Assembly (NCBI RefSeq): GCF_900564155.1
Contig: NZ_LS999839.1
Span: 2,229,097-2,293,096 of the forward strand
Reading direction: 5' to 3'
DNA: 64,000 nt
Source of the DNA: Pedobacter schmidteae
GTDB taxonomy: Bacteria; Bacteroidota; Bacteroidia; Sphingobacteriales; Sphingobacteriaceae
Made by a program: the position numbers and the translations under genes. The notes beneath the pieces are model-generated. The model had not been told where the DNA came from. It made no database searches and worked only from the letters and a program-made list of their open reading frames with translations. Within the stretch, counting starts at the first letter, position 1. The number at the start of each line of letters is the position of its first letter. This document shows positions 47,101-55,422 of the stretch, one piece after another.

Positions 47101-47434
47101 ACGTAACAAGGGCCGTACACCTTGGAATGTTCAGGCCGATTTACATCTGGCGCACGAATTATTTGTAAATCACAATAAATCACAATCATTGAGTTTTACG
47201 GTAGACGTGATGAACATCGCCAATCTCATCAGCAAAAGCTGGGGTGTACAGTATTTTTCGCCAAATACATTTAATTCAACCAGTAGCGTGGGCCTAACGC
47301 CATCGCTATTCCCGCCACAGCAAAATCTGGGTAACTATCCTGTTTTTACATTTAATAACCCTGGCCAGCCGTATAGCATCGATTATTTTGGCTCCAGAAC
47401 ACAAATGCAATTGGGTTTAAGGTATAGCTTTTAG
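44174..47434 (+). CDS. Oar-like TonB-dependent receptor
   Basis: A 1086-residue outer-membrane protein. A signal peptide (to about 24) precedes a carboxypeptidase-like regulatory domain (about 30-118), a plug (about 125-255, with NFRYNNVTIDGAVNNDAIG and FDVKIGNFTGGSVNAVTRSG) and a large barrel ending in LRYSF. The plug wording is that of the Oar/carboxypeptidase-regulatory TonB family, which includes receptors linked to protein uptake or surface adhesion. It has no STN domain, so it should not signal to FecR. It is 32 bp after the third FAS1 gene. Confidence 0.9.
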   Translation: MKTIIYSVAMLWALFLMAVCSMAQETSGSLTGQVKDAKGLGIPGATVVAVHTPSGTRYAVSADADGRYFLNNLRIGAPYMVTVSTTGMKNEIRNDIAVRLGGTQQLNVVLHDNVQELNTVVVSGRAVSKQKADSYGTGKNISAEQVKNMPTISRSLTDITRLTPQGSKDNSFGGTNFRYNNVTIDGAVNNDAIGFSPSLGGQTGTSGMNGSSTRTNPVSLDAIEDMQVYLAPFDVKIGNFTGGSVNAVTRSGTNTLSGSVYGFGRNAAITGKDRVGGLGKMHNDFHDYQAGFRIGFPMIKNKLFFFSNEEITHRQDPTQLYAGTAETSHIFSVADAQSISDAVKSRYGNIFDAGTSGIYTNWSKSQKFFNRLDWNINDKHQLVLRNNTIFSKATHMDRDQQDFRFSSMAFQQNNNQTSTVAELKSRFNNEFSGNLLVGFTHVSDNRDPLSDPTLPQVQIMGRTPGTTIYLGTDREASIFNMKQKTWEFTANINWTKGRHKVLVGTHNELYNIQYGFVNAWNGRVDYLNIDDFISNKPYRVRGSYNYFDNSRASLLANPAADFNVNMYSLYVQDEIRLSDKLRVTPGLRADMVNLPEMPALSDKVRNILADPNFGNTYTYTPLNRIENKFLNKVQLSPRLGFRYDALGNQKLILRGGIGMFTGRIPFAWLAYAYYNTGNNFGAIDQKADQQPFVPGTDPIKPGNNGIAGFIEQNGTVINNPNSGRTQIDLVDNGFEMPQVLRGSLGIDYETESEWRFTLEGMYTKSLKDVLFQQLNTKDNPLYYGYDKAKQQPVYGGTVDPRFSNIYLLSNTSEGYRYSLTGTIAKTFAKVLNVSTSYTYGESKDLSNGVRNSMESNWQLNQSLIPNSPSLSYSNFDIRHRIVSSISYNHEWKGAGRTNISLFFSAQSGSPFTYGIVNASTQGLPQQVSLTYIPLRDEALNYFKDIPTQTAVQQAAAFNQFIDGNEYLKSRRGMYTERNKGRTPWNVQADLHLAHELFVNHNKSQSLSFTVDVMNIANLISKSWGVQYFSPNTFNSTSSVGLTPSLFPPQQNLGNYPVFTFNNPGQPYSIDYFGSRTQMQLGLRYSF

Positions 47435-47457
47435 TAAAAAATAAGATCATAAAAAAG

Positions 47458-49632
47458 ATGAATAGGATTAATCAACATAAATGGAACATAAGTATCAGCT
47501 TGATGCTGTTTTTGCTGTTGTTTATTGGAGCTTGTAAAAAAGACAAAGTAGAAGTTCCTGTTATAGCTTTTAAAATAGAGAGCTATTATCCCAATAGTGG
47601 AAATGCGGGTACTTTAGTCACTATTGTGGGTGAGGGTTTTGGTACTGACCTGAGTAAATACTCGGCCGCAATTTCGGGTAAAGGGGTAGAGGTAATCAGC
47701 GCAACCGCCACCGCATTGGTGATCAGGATGCCTGAAGGAGGGAACACAGGTGCCCTGACCCTTAAATATGAAGATCGTAATTTCGATATTGGGCAATACA
47801 CTTACCAGGACCTAAGTGTAAAAACGGTGTTCCCGGCTAATGGTCCGGCGGGTTCTCAGATCAGAATTACAGGTGAGGGTTTTAGCAGCACAAAAGGGCC
47901 TGCTGCCGTTTTTATAAATGGTAAACCTGCGCTGGTAGTTAGTGTTTCTGATAATTTAATTGTCGCCGAAGTTCCGGTAGATGCCGGTTTCGGACCAATA
48001 GTAGTAAAGGTTGACGGTAAAGAGTCGCAGGGACAGAATTTTACTTATCAGGCCATTAGCAATATTAAGCCTTTATCTGGAGGGAAAAATACAAAAGTGA
48101 CCATTACAGGTGTAGGTTTTGAAGAGTTGGTGGCAGGTAACCTGGTTGATTTTAACGGAACCAGTGCTACGGTATTGGAGGCTACTAAAGAAAAACTGAT
48201 AGTGCTGGCCCCGGATGGAGTAAAAACCGGTCCGCTTTCTGTAAATATTAACGGACAGAAAACTACCGGCCCTACCTTTACTGTGGTTGCGCCACCTTCA
48301 ATTCAAGTGGTTACGCCATTAAGTGGTCCAAAGGGTGCCGAAATGATCATTTCGGGTGCACTGTTCAGTAAAGTGCAGGACGAGAATAAGGTCTTTATCA
48401 ATGGCGTTGCTGTTGCCGTTCAGTCAGCCACAGAAAATGAGTTAAAACTGGTGATTCCGGGTGGCACAGGCAGCGGACAGGTCAGGGTCGTAGTGAATGA
48501 TCAGGGTACCGATGGGCCTCAATTTAAGGATCAGACATTGGGCATCAGTTCTGTGAGTCCCGACAATGGTTTGGCAGGCACAACCGTAACCATCAAAGGT
48601 TCTGGCTTTAGCACTACGGCCGCAAATAACAAGGTTTATTTTAATGGGATATTGGCTACGGTAAAAACAGCTTCCGAAAATAGTCTGGTGCTTGACGCCC
48701 CTCAGGGCTTAAGTACCGGCGACTTGAAAGTGGTAGTAGGCGGTGAAGAGGCTTTAGCACCCCAGCCTTTCAGAAGAGCTGGTATCATGACTCTTGCGGG
48801 CGGACCAAACAGCGAAGTTTTTGGTCGTTTTATGGCGGGTATTGCGGTTGACAATAGCGGCAATGTTTATGTGACCGACAGAATGAACAAAGTGGTGAAA
48901 AAGATTACACCTGCAGGTGTGGTCAGCATTTTACAATCGAACGGTGCTGATATTACTTTCGATATCCCTTTTGGAATTGTGATCGATAAACAAAACAATA
49001 TTTATGTATCTGATATTGGCCTTAACCGGATCAGAAAAATTACCCCTTCAGGGCAGGTTACGACTCATGCAACGGGCTTCTCTCCCGGCTTAATGGCGCT
49101 GGATGACGCTGGTAACCTATATGTAAATGTCAACGGTATTTATGCAGGAATGCAAAAGGTAAATATTGCTGGTGGATTTTCAAAAATTGCCGGCCCATTC
49201 TGGCCATCGGCCCGCCCGATTGTAGACGCCGCAGGAAATCTCTATTATGTAGATTCGGGATCAACCAGTAATAATGGAATTTCCAGAATTGTTTCTGGCG
49301 GAACAAATGAAACTTACTGGATTGGCAGTTCCGATGCGGGCTATACTGATGGCATAGGTACTGAAGCCAGGTTTAATAGTATTGCCGGAGGCTTAGCTTT
49401 ATATGGTCCGGGTAAACTCATTGCAGGAGATCGGTCTAACGTTGCTCTCAGGGAAATAGATATAGCGGCGAGGAAAGTTTCTACGCTGGTAAAAATGGCC
49501 CGTGGTTTTGCTGATGGACCATTTGTTGAAGGAAAAATGGCCTCAATGGACGATATGGTGGTGGATAAAGACGGAAATATATACATTTTAGATGCCGAGA
49601 ATAAAGCCGTTAGAAAAGTGTTCCTGAAATAA
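47458..49632 (+). CDS. IPT/TIG-repeat and NHL-propeller lipoprotein
   Basis: A 724-residue lipoprotein with lipobox Cys26 (FIGAC), then KKDK. About five IPT/TIG immunoglobulin-like repeats of about 80 residues follow (about 38-440), each opening with a pattern such as FPANGPAGSQIRITGEGFS and VSPDNGLAGTTVTIKGSGFS. The C-terminal third (about 445-724) has NHL-type propeller repeats (VDNSGNVYVTDRMNKVVKKI, IDKQNNIYVSDIGLNRIRKI). Such proteins bind glycans or proteins outside the cell. It is the last gene of locus B. Confidence 0.9.
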   Translation: MNRINQHKWNISISLMLFLLLFIGACKKDKVEVPVIAFKIESYYPNSGNAGTLVTIVGEGFGTDLSKYSAAISGKGVEVISATATALVIRMPEGGNTGALTLKYEDRNFDIGQYTYQDLSVKTVFPANGPAGSQIRITGEGFSSTKGPAAVFINGKPALVVSVSDNLIVAEVPVDAGFGPIVVKVDGKESQGQNFTYQAISNIKPLSGGKNTKVTITGVGFEELVAGNLVDFNGTSATVLEATKEKLIVLAPDGVKTGPLSVNINGQKTTGPTFTVVAPPSIQVVTPLSGPKGAEMIISGALFSKVQDENKVFINGVAVAVQSATENELKLVIPGGTGSGQVRVVVNDQGTDGPQFKDQTLGISSVSPDNGLAGTTVTIKGSGFSTTAANNKVYFNGILATVKTASENSLVLDAPQGLSTGDLKVVVGGEEALAPQPFRRAGIMTLAGGPNSEVFGRFMAGIAVDNSGNVYVTDRMNKVVKKITPAGVVSILQSNGADITFDIPFGIVIDKQNNIYVSDIGLNRIRKITPSGQVTTHATGFSPGLMALDDAGNLYVNVNGIYAGMQKVNIAGGFSKIAGPFWPSARPIVDAAGNLYYVDSGSTSNNGISRIVSGGTNETYWIGSSDAGYTDGIGTEARFNSIAGGLALYGPGKLIAGDRSNVALREIDIAARKVSTLVKMARGFADGPFVEGKMASMDDMVVDKDGNIYILDAENKAVRKVFLK

Positions 49633-49687
49633 ATATTAGCGGCGGTAACGCCACGTTAACGCTTTCATTTTTAATTTTCACTCTATT

Positions 49688-49717
49688 CCGGGTTGGCATT
49701 TGCCGGCCCGGTTTTTT
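49688..49717 (+). terminator. Rho-independent terminator of locus B
   Basis: CCGGG (49688-49692) and CCCGG (49707-49711) with inner GGC/GCC form a stem with one internal loop, followed by six T (49712-49717). It is 56 bp after the IPT/NHL gene. Confidence 0.85.
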
Positions 49718-49865
49718 ATTGTGGCGGCATGATCCGAAGAAAAAGGCCTTACCAGCTTCAACTCCTCAAGAAATTATTTAAATCAATATCGCTTGTACTA
49801 TGTTTTTAATGAAATAGTGTTACATTCCATTTGAAAACGGAAACGGACGATTGGCTAAAATATAC

Positions 49866-52679
49866 ATGAGCGACGCGAACTACTATACTTTATTTGAAAG
49901 ATCACCACTGCCGATGTGGGTTTATGATGTAAAAACATTCCGCTATCTGGATGTAAATATTGCGGCAACAAATCATTATGGTTTTTCTAAAGAAGAATTT
50001 TTAAGTAAAACCATATACGATCTTACTCCAAAGGACGATCATGCGGAAGTAGAAAACATAATAGACGAAAACGCCAGAACGGGGCGGTTCTATAAAAATA
50101 CCTTGCGGCATTTAAAGAAAAACGGTAAAGTCATTATTGTTGAGGTAGAAAGTAATTCAATTGTGTTTAATGATGTAGAAGCCAGAATTGTACTTGCACA
50201 TGATATAACCAAGCGAGTGGAGGAGGAACATTGGTCTAAATTACTCGAATCGGTAGTGATAAATACTACCGACGGGGTATTGATTACTGATGCAACATCA
50301 AATCCGGGACCTACCATTATTTATGTAAATGATGCTCTGGTCAGGATGTCGGGCTACTCCAAAGCCGAATTGATTGGTCGGCAACCCGATATTTTTTATG
50401 GAAATCAGCTTGCGCAGGAAGGCTTAAAAATAATTGATGAGGCCCTGTCCAATAAAGTGCCTTGCAATGTCGAACTGGTCAATTTCAGAAAAGATGGACA
50501 GGTATATGATGTAAGTATCAATATTTGCCCGGTAAGCGATAGTATGGGTAAAGTGACGCACTGGACCTCCATTCAAAGAGACATTACCGAAAACAGAAGC
50601 TATGTCAAAGCAATCGAAGATCAGAATAAAAAGCTGACCGATATTGCCTGGATGCATGCACATAAAGTAAGGGCGCCGTTAACACGTATCATGTCGTTGG
50701 TCGACCTGCTGAAAAATCATGCATCGGTAAATGATATCGAAGTTTTGCACAACTATCTTGCTATATCAGCTTCCGAACTGGATGACGTGATTTCCAATAT
50801 CACCAATAATGAGAAGAAGGCCAATGTTGCTGTCAATGAACATAGTTTTCAACTGTTTATGGATGAACTGCCCGGCTTGTGCTGGATTGCGGCAGAGGAT
50901 GGTGTGCTAAAATATGCAAACAAATGCTTTTTTGATACCTTGCATTTGCCACCAACAATAATAGGAAAGACCCTGAAAGAGATCTTTGGAAAGGACATTG
51001 CCTCAAATGCCAGGAAAAATAATCACGATGTACTGGCTTCAGGAAAAAACAAAGAATTTTATCAGAGCCTGCGAGATGAGGCAGGTCATTTGCAACATTA
51101 TAAAACTTATAAGTTTCCTTTTAAAGATAAAAGCGGACAGGGAAATATGGTGGGGGCAATAGCTTTTAACGTAACCAAAAGCATCAAACTGGAAGAAGAG
51201 CTTTATCAAAGTGAGGCACAGTTTAAGCAGGCTTTTGAGCATTCGCTAATTGGTATGGCATTAATTAGTCCTAAAGGGAAATGGAAAAGGGTAAATAAGA
51301 GTTTATGTAACATGCTGGGGTATACGGCTGCTGAGATGAAGCGACTCACCATACAAGAGCTTACCCACCCCAATGATTTGATGAAGAGTATTGCCGTATT
51401 GGGAGATCTGGCCTCGGGAAGGATTGAAGAAATGAAATATGAAAAGCGGTACCTTCATAAGGATGGTAGCGCTATATGGGTAGTGATCGCCGCTACCATG
51501 CTTTACGACAGTGTGGGTACGCCCCTGCACTACGTATCGCAGATAGAAGACATCACTAAGCGGAAGGAAATTGAAAATGACCTGCTCCTGAGTGAGAAAA
51601 AATACCGTACCATATTTGAAAATGTACAGGATGTATTTTATCAGACCGATAAAGAGGGAATAGTAACCGAAATCAGCCCTTCCATAGCGCAGCACTCTGG
51701 CTATTTGCGGACCGAGATTATCGGGAAGTCGGTAGATAATTTTTATTACTATACCCAGGACAGAGAACGTATTGTTGAGCAGATCAGGATTAAGGGCTTT
51801 GTCATAGATTTTGAAGTCCGCTTAAAAACTAAAGATGAAGAGTTGCGTTATGCCTCTGTAAATGCCCGCTTGATTATAGAAAATGGGATAATTACAGGAA
51901 CCGAGGGCAGTATGCGGGATGTAACTACCAGAAAATTTCATGAAAATGCGCTGCAGGCTTTAAATACCGAATTGACAGCTTCTAATGAACAAAAAAATAA
52001 ATTATTCTCCATCATCGGGCATGACCTCAGAAACCCGATTTCGGGTAGTTTGCAATTGTTGGATATGACATTAACCGATTTTGAATCCAGCTCGGCTGAT
52101 GAAGTGCATACCTATCTTTCGATGATGAAAACAGAACTCTCTAATGCAAATATATTGCTGGAGGATCTGTTAACATGGGCAAAGTCCCAGTTCAATGCGG
52201 TAAGCTTTAATCCGGTTGAGATTAAAGACCTTTCGGCACTTATTGATAAATGTGTGCAGAATGTGTTACCTATGGCTGTAAAGAAGCAGATTGCCATTGT
52301 GCAAAGCCTTGGACAAAATTTTGTGCTTTATGCAGATAGCGGGATGCTGGAAACCATTATCCGCAACTTACTTTCTAATGCCGTAAAATTTACCGAGGTT
52401 GGGGGCACCATTTTGGTGAGGGCCGAAAGCGATGATAAAAGTATAAAATTCTCTGTTCAGGATAATGGGGTTGGAATCCCTCCGCATAAGGTGAATGAGA
52501 TGTTTAACAAAAACTCCAACTATACTACTTACGGAACGGCGGGAGAAAAAGGAACGGGTTTGGGCTTGAGCTTGTGTTATGATTTTGTGTCGAAACACAA
52601 CGGCAAGATATGGGTTGAAAGTGAAAAAGGAATAGGCACCACCTTCTATTTTACCATCCCGGAATTGCTGGAAGTTTAA
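49866..52679 (+). CDS. Multi-PAS sensor histidine kinase with two H-boxes
   Basis: A 937-residue cytoplasmic histidine kinase, counted from ATG 49866 (MSDANYYTLF); a TTG five codons upstream is also possible. Two PAS domains (about 3-120 and 125-240) are followed by a HisKA-like helix with HKVRAPLTRI (His266), then three more PAS/PAC domains (about 325-440, 448-565, 575-695), a canonical HisKA with GHDLRNP (His719) and a HATPase_c domain with N-box near 832, DNGVGIP and GTGLGLSL. No membrane helix is evident, so it should sense a soluble or redox signal. No response regulator is adjacent. It is monocistronic. Confidence 0.92.
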   Translation: MSDANYYTLFERSPLPMWVYDVKTFRYLDVNIAATNHYGFSKEEFLSKTIYDLTPKDDHAEVENIIDENARTGRFYKNTLRHLKKNGKVIIVEVESNSIVFNDVEARIVLAHDITKRVEEEHWSKLLESVVINTTDGVLITDATSNPGPTIIYVNDALVRMSGYSKAELIGRQPDIFYGNQLAQEGLKIIDEALSNKVPCNVELVNFRKDGQVYDVSINICPVSDSMGKVTHWTSIQRDITENRSYVKAIEDQNKKLTDIAWMHAHKVRAPLTRIMSLVDLLKNHASVNDIEVLHNYLAISASELDDVISNITNNEKKANVAVNEHSFQLFMDELPGLCWIAAEDGVLKYANKCFFDTLHLPPTIIGKTLKEIFGKDIASNARKNNHDVLASGKNKEFYQSLRDEAGHLQHYKTYKFPFKDKSGQGNMVGAIAFNVTKSIKLEEELYQSEAQFKQAFEHSLIGMALISPKGKWKRVNKSLCNMLGYTAAEMKRLTIQELTHPNDLMKSIAVLGDLASGRIEEMKYEKRYLHKDGSAIWVVIAATMLYDSVGTPLHYVSQIEDITKRKEIENDLLLSEKKYRTIFENVQDVFYQTDKEGIVTEISPSIAQHSGYLRTEIIGKSVDNFYYYTQDRERIVEQIRIKGFVIDFEVRLKTKDEELRYASVNARLIIENGIITGTEGSMRDVTTRKFHENALQALNTELTASNEQKNKLFSIIGHDLRNPISGSLQLLDMTLTDFESSSADEVHTYLSMMKTELSNANILLEDLLTWAKSQFNAVSFNPVEIKDLSALIDKCVQNVLPMAVKKQIAIVQSLGQNFVLYADSGMLETIIRNLLSNAVKFTEVGGTILVRAESDDKSIKFSVQDNGVGIPPHKVNEMFNKNSNYTTYGTAGEKGTGLGLSLCYDFVSKHNGKIWVESEKGIGTTFYFTIPELLEV

Positions 52680-52750
52680 GTTTTATTTTTTGACATAAAA
52701 GTTAAGCCTGTCATTGTAACATTTTCTACCTTTCGCCTACTAATTGAAGT

Positions 52751-55195
52751 ATGAAAATCTACATGAAACACCTCGGGCTATTATTTATTGCAATAGCAAT
52801 TACCATTACCACAAAAGCACAGTTCTCACTTGGCGGTGGAACTTCAAAACCTACTGTGACAGGACGTGTTACAGCAATAATACTAGATTCTTTAACCAAA
52901 AGACCAATAGACTATGCAAGCGTCTCGTTGTTGAAAGCAAAAGACAACAAATCGGTAAATGGTGGCATGACAGATGCCAAAGGAAAGGTGGTGTTGCAAA
53001 ATGTTCAGCCGGATGACTACAAGTTGTCGGTAGGCTTTATGGGCTATAAGACAAAAAACCTGAACCTGAAAACCAGTCCGGAAAGACCTGATCATAATGC
53101 CGGCACCATTTTGCTGAGTCCTGTGGCAGGGAATTTAAAGGAGGTGGAAATTACCGGGCAAAAAGCGCTGATAGAAAATAAAGTAGACAAATTGGTTTAC
53201 AATGCCGAGCAGGACATTACCAACGCCGGTGGCGATGCTACCGATGTGATGCGTAAAGTACCGATGCTTTCGGTTGATATCAATGGAAATGTGCAGCTGC
53301 GGGGCGCTTCTGTAAGGGTTTTGATCAATGGTAAGCCTTCGGGAACAATGGCCAATAGTGTGGCCGATGCCTTAAAAATGATTCCGGCCGAGCAGATCAA
53401 AAGTGTGGAGGTCATTACCAGTCCTTCGGCCAAATACGATGCGGAAGGATCTGGTGGTATCATCAATATCATTACCAAGAAAAAAACTGCCGAAGGGGTT
53501 AGCGGGAATTTAAATGCTACAGCAGGTACCCGGTCCAATAATGGCTCATTTAACCTGAATGTCAAAACCGGGCGCTTATCGCTAAACGGAAGTTTGGGTT
53601 TAAACCAGGCTTATCCGCAAAATTCTAAAGTGGTCACTTATAACCATTCTGTTGTAGATGAGGTTGCCAATACGGTTTTACAGGATGGATATTCCAAATG
53701 GTCGCGCGTGGGTTATAATGGTAGTTTTGGAATGGATTATGACGTTAATGCCTACAATAATTTTAGCAGCACAGTAAAAATAAACCGTTTTTCGAACGGT
53801 GGGCCAGGCAGTTCATTGATCAACCGCAATGGAGTGGAGTCGGTAAACGCAAGGGATATGGACATGAGTTTTAATAACCTGGACTGGAACGTGGACTACC
53901 GCAAAACCAGTAAAAAGGAAGGCGAGGAATTTAGTGTTTCGGCACAGTTATCGACCGGCAGAAACGGTAGTGATTTTACCAATACATTTACCAGTGCAGG
54001 ACTTCCTGATTTGGTGGTGTTGGGACACAATACCGGGAAAAATAACGAATATACCTTACAAAGTGATTACACTTATCCTTTTAGCAAAACCACAGTACTG
54101 GAAACAGGAGTGAAGGGGATTTTTAGAAATATAATCAGTGATTACGATCAGGCAGAACAGGATTTTGATTACGACCAGAATGTTGCGGCTGCCTATGGGG
54201 TAATGGGATTTAAGCTGACTAAAAAAATGACAGTTAAAGCCGGACTAAGGGCTGAGTATACCAAAATCGATGGGTTGGCAGGTAATATTCAGAAATTTGA
54301 TAATGATTACTTTAATTTGTTTCCAAGTATGGTGATCTCGCAAACTTTAAAGGGCATGACAACGCTTAAGTTAAGTTATAACCGACGAGTACAGCGCCCC
54401 AGCTTATTTTATTTAAACCCTTTCCGGAATAAGAGTGACGTATTTAATCCCATTGAGGGAAATCCGAAGTTGGCCCCTGAACTGACAGACAACATAGAAC
54501 TGGGATATTCTACTTTTATTAAGGGATCAGTGATTAATGCGTCCGTGTTTTATCGGAATACCAGCGACGTCATTGAAAGTGCGATACGCCCAATTGTGGA
54601 AGATGGAGAAACCAGAAACTTAACTACTTATTGGAACGTAGGAACCAGTAAGTCTTACGGATTTAATGTTTTTGGTTCTTATAATCCAAAGCCAAAATGG
54701 ACGCTAATGGCCAATCTGGGTTTAAATACCTATGAAATCAGCAGTAGCGACAATAGTAGAAACACAGGGACATTTTTGAATTATACGGCTTTTGCGCGTT
54801 CGGCTTATGCTTTGCCTAAAGGATGGAGTACAGAGCTTTGGGGGGTGATAAATGCACCGAAACGTACCTTTCAGGGAAAAACTGATATGATGTATTTTTA
54901 TGGAGGAGCGGTTAAAAAAGAGATCTTGAACAAAAAGGCAACCATTGGATTAAATGTTTTAAATCCGTTTAACAGAGACTTAAACATAAAAACTACCAAT
55001 ACCACGCCTAATTCTATACAGCGGACGGATATTCATTACCCTTTGCGTTCTTTCGGTGTTAATTTTAGCTATAATTTCGGTAAAATGAACTTTAATGCCC
55101 AGCCGAAAAAGAAAAAGGGTGTAAATAACGACGATTTGAAGAAAGAAGAACAACAGCAACAGGGCGGCGGCGTAGGTGGCTTGCAGGGAAATTAG
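52751..55195 (+). CDS. Outer-membrane beta-barrel family protein, TonB-receptor-like
   Basis: An 814-residue protein. A signal peptide (to about 24) precedes a carboxypeptidase-D-like domain (about 35-120), a plug-like segment (about 135-235, with VRVLINGKPSGTMA and SVEVITSPSAKYDAEGSGGI) and a barrel of the outer-membrane beta-barrel family (PF14905-like). It ends with an unusual charged and low-complexity tail after the last strand: KKKKG, then a glutamine run and a glycine-rich end. The family often works as TonB-linked transporters of unknown substrate. It is monocistronic. Confidence 0.88.
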   Translation: MKIYMKHLGLLFIAIAITITTKAQFSLGGGTSKPTVTGRVTAIILDSLTKRPIDYASVSLLKAKDNKSVNGGMTDAKGKVVLQNVQPDDYKLSVGFMGYKTKNLNLKTSPERPDHNAGTILLSPVAGNLKEVEITGQKALIENKVDKLVYNAEQDITNAGGDATDVMRKVPMLSVDINGNVQLRGASVRVLINGKPSGTMANSVADALKMIPAEQIKSVEVITSPSAKYDAEGSGGIINIITKKKTAEGVSGNLNATAGTRSNNGSFNLNVKTGRLSLNGSLGLNQAYPQNSKVVTYNHSVVDEVANTVLQDGYSKWSRVGYNGSFGMDYDVNAYNNFSSTVKINRFSNGGPGSSLINRNGVESVNARDMDMSFNNLDWNVDYRKTSKKEGEEFSVSAQLSTGRNGSDFTNTFTSAGLPDLVVLGHNTGKNNEYTLQSDYTYPFSKTTVLETGVKGIFRNIISDYDQAEQDFDYDQNVAAAYGVMGFKLTKKMTVKAGLRAEYTKIDGLAGNIQKFDNDYFNLFPSMVISQTLKGMTTLKLSYNRRVQRPSLFYLNPFRNKSDVFNPIEGNPKLAPELTDNIELGYSTFIKGSVINASVFYRNTSDVIESAIRPIVEDGETRNLTTYWNVGTSKSYGFNVFGSYNPKPKWTLMANLGLNTYEISSSDNSRNTGTFLNYTAFARSAYALPKGWSTELWGVINAPKRTFQGKTDMMYFYGGAVKKEILNKKATIGLNVLNPFNRDLNIKTTNTTPNSIQRTDIHYPLRSFGVNFSYNFGKMNFNAQPKKKKGVNNDDLKKEEQQQQGGGVGGLQGN

Positions 55196-55224
55196 GTTGT
55201 GGTGAAGGTCTTTTCCTCACATAG

Positions 55225-55324
55225 TTCACACCAAGTCCACACATCCTTCACAAAAAGGTACCCTTTTGTGGGTTTTATGTGAAGGAGTTGTGAATAAGGT
55301 GTGAAGAATCGCCAACTGTGTGAA
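55225..55324. promoter_or_regulatory. Phased array of TTCACA/TGTGAA half-sites
   Basis: TTCACA-like hexamers start at 55225, 55236 (TCCACA) and 55247. In opposite orientation, TGTGAA-like hexamers start at 55267 (TGTGGG), 55278, 55289 and 55300, all exactly 11 bp apart, with another TGTGAA at 55319. In the middle is the near-perfect 22-bp palindrome 55249-55270 centred on GGTACC. The outer 28 nt on each side are reverse complements at 22 of 28 positions. The phasing suggests cooperative protein binding on one DNA face, or a large mRNA stem; I know of no named element like it. Confidence 0.55.
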
Positions 55325-55357
55325 GGATTGTCTTATTTTAAAATATTACTATATTGC

Positions 55358-55400
55358 AATTGAAAAAGAAGATACGCCCATCGTATCTTCTTTTTCAATT
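55358..55400 (+). terminator. Perfect 19-bp hairpin upstream of the locus C sigma gene
   Basis: Arms 55358-55376 and 55382-55400 are exact reverse complements with a 5-nt loop; the right arm is rich in T. It probably terminates transcription from the barrel gene, or attenuates the sigma gene. It rules out the in-frame TTG at 55354 as the sigma start. Confidence 0.7.
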
Positions 55401-55422
55401 TAACTTGGTAATAAGGGCAAGT

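Noticed and set aside
55354..55422. N-terminal extension of the locus C sigma factor from TTG 55354
   Set aside because: It would be translated through a perfect 19-bp hairpin and has no similarity to sigma region 2 starts.
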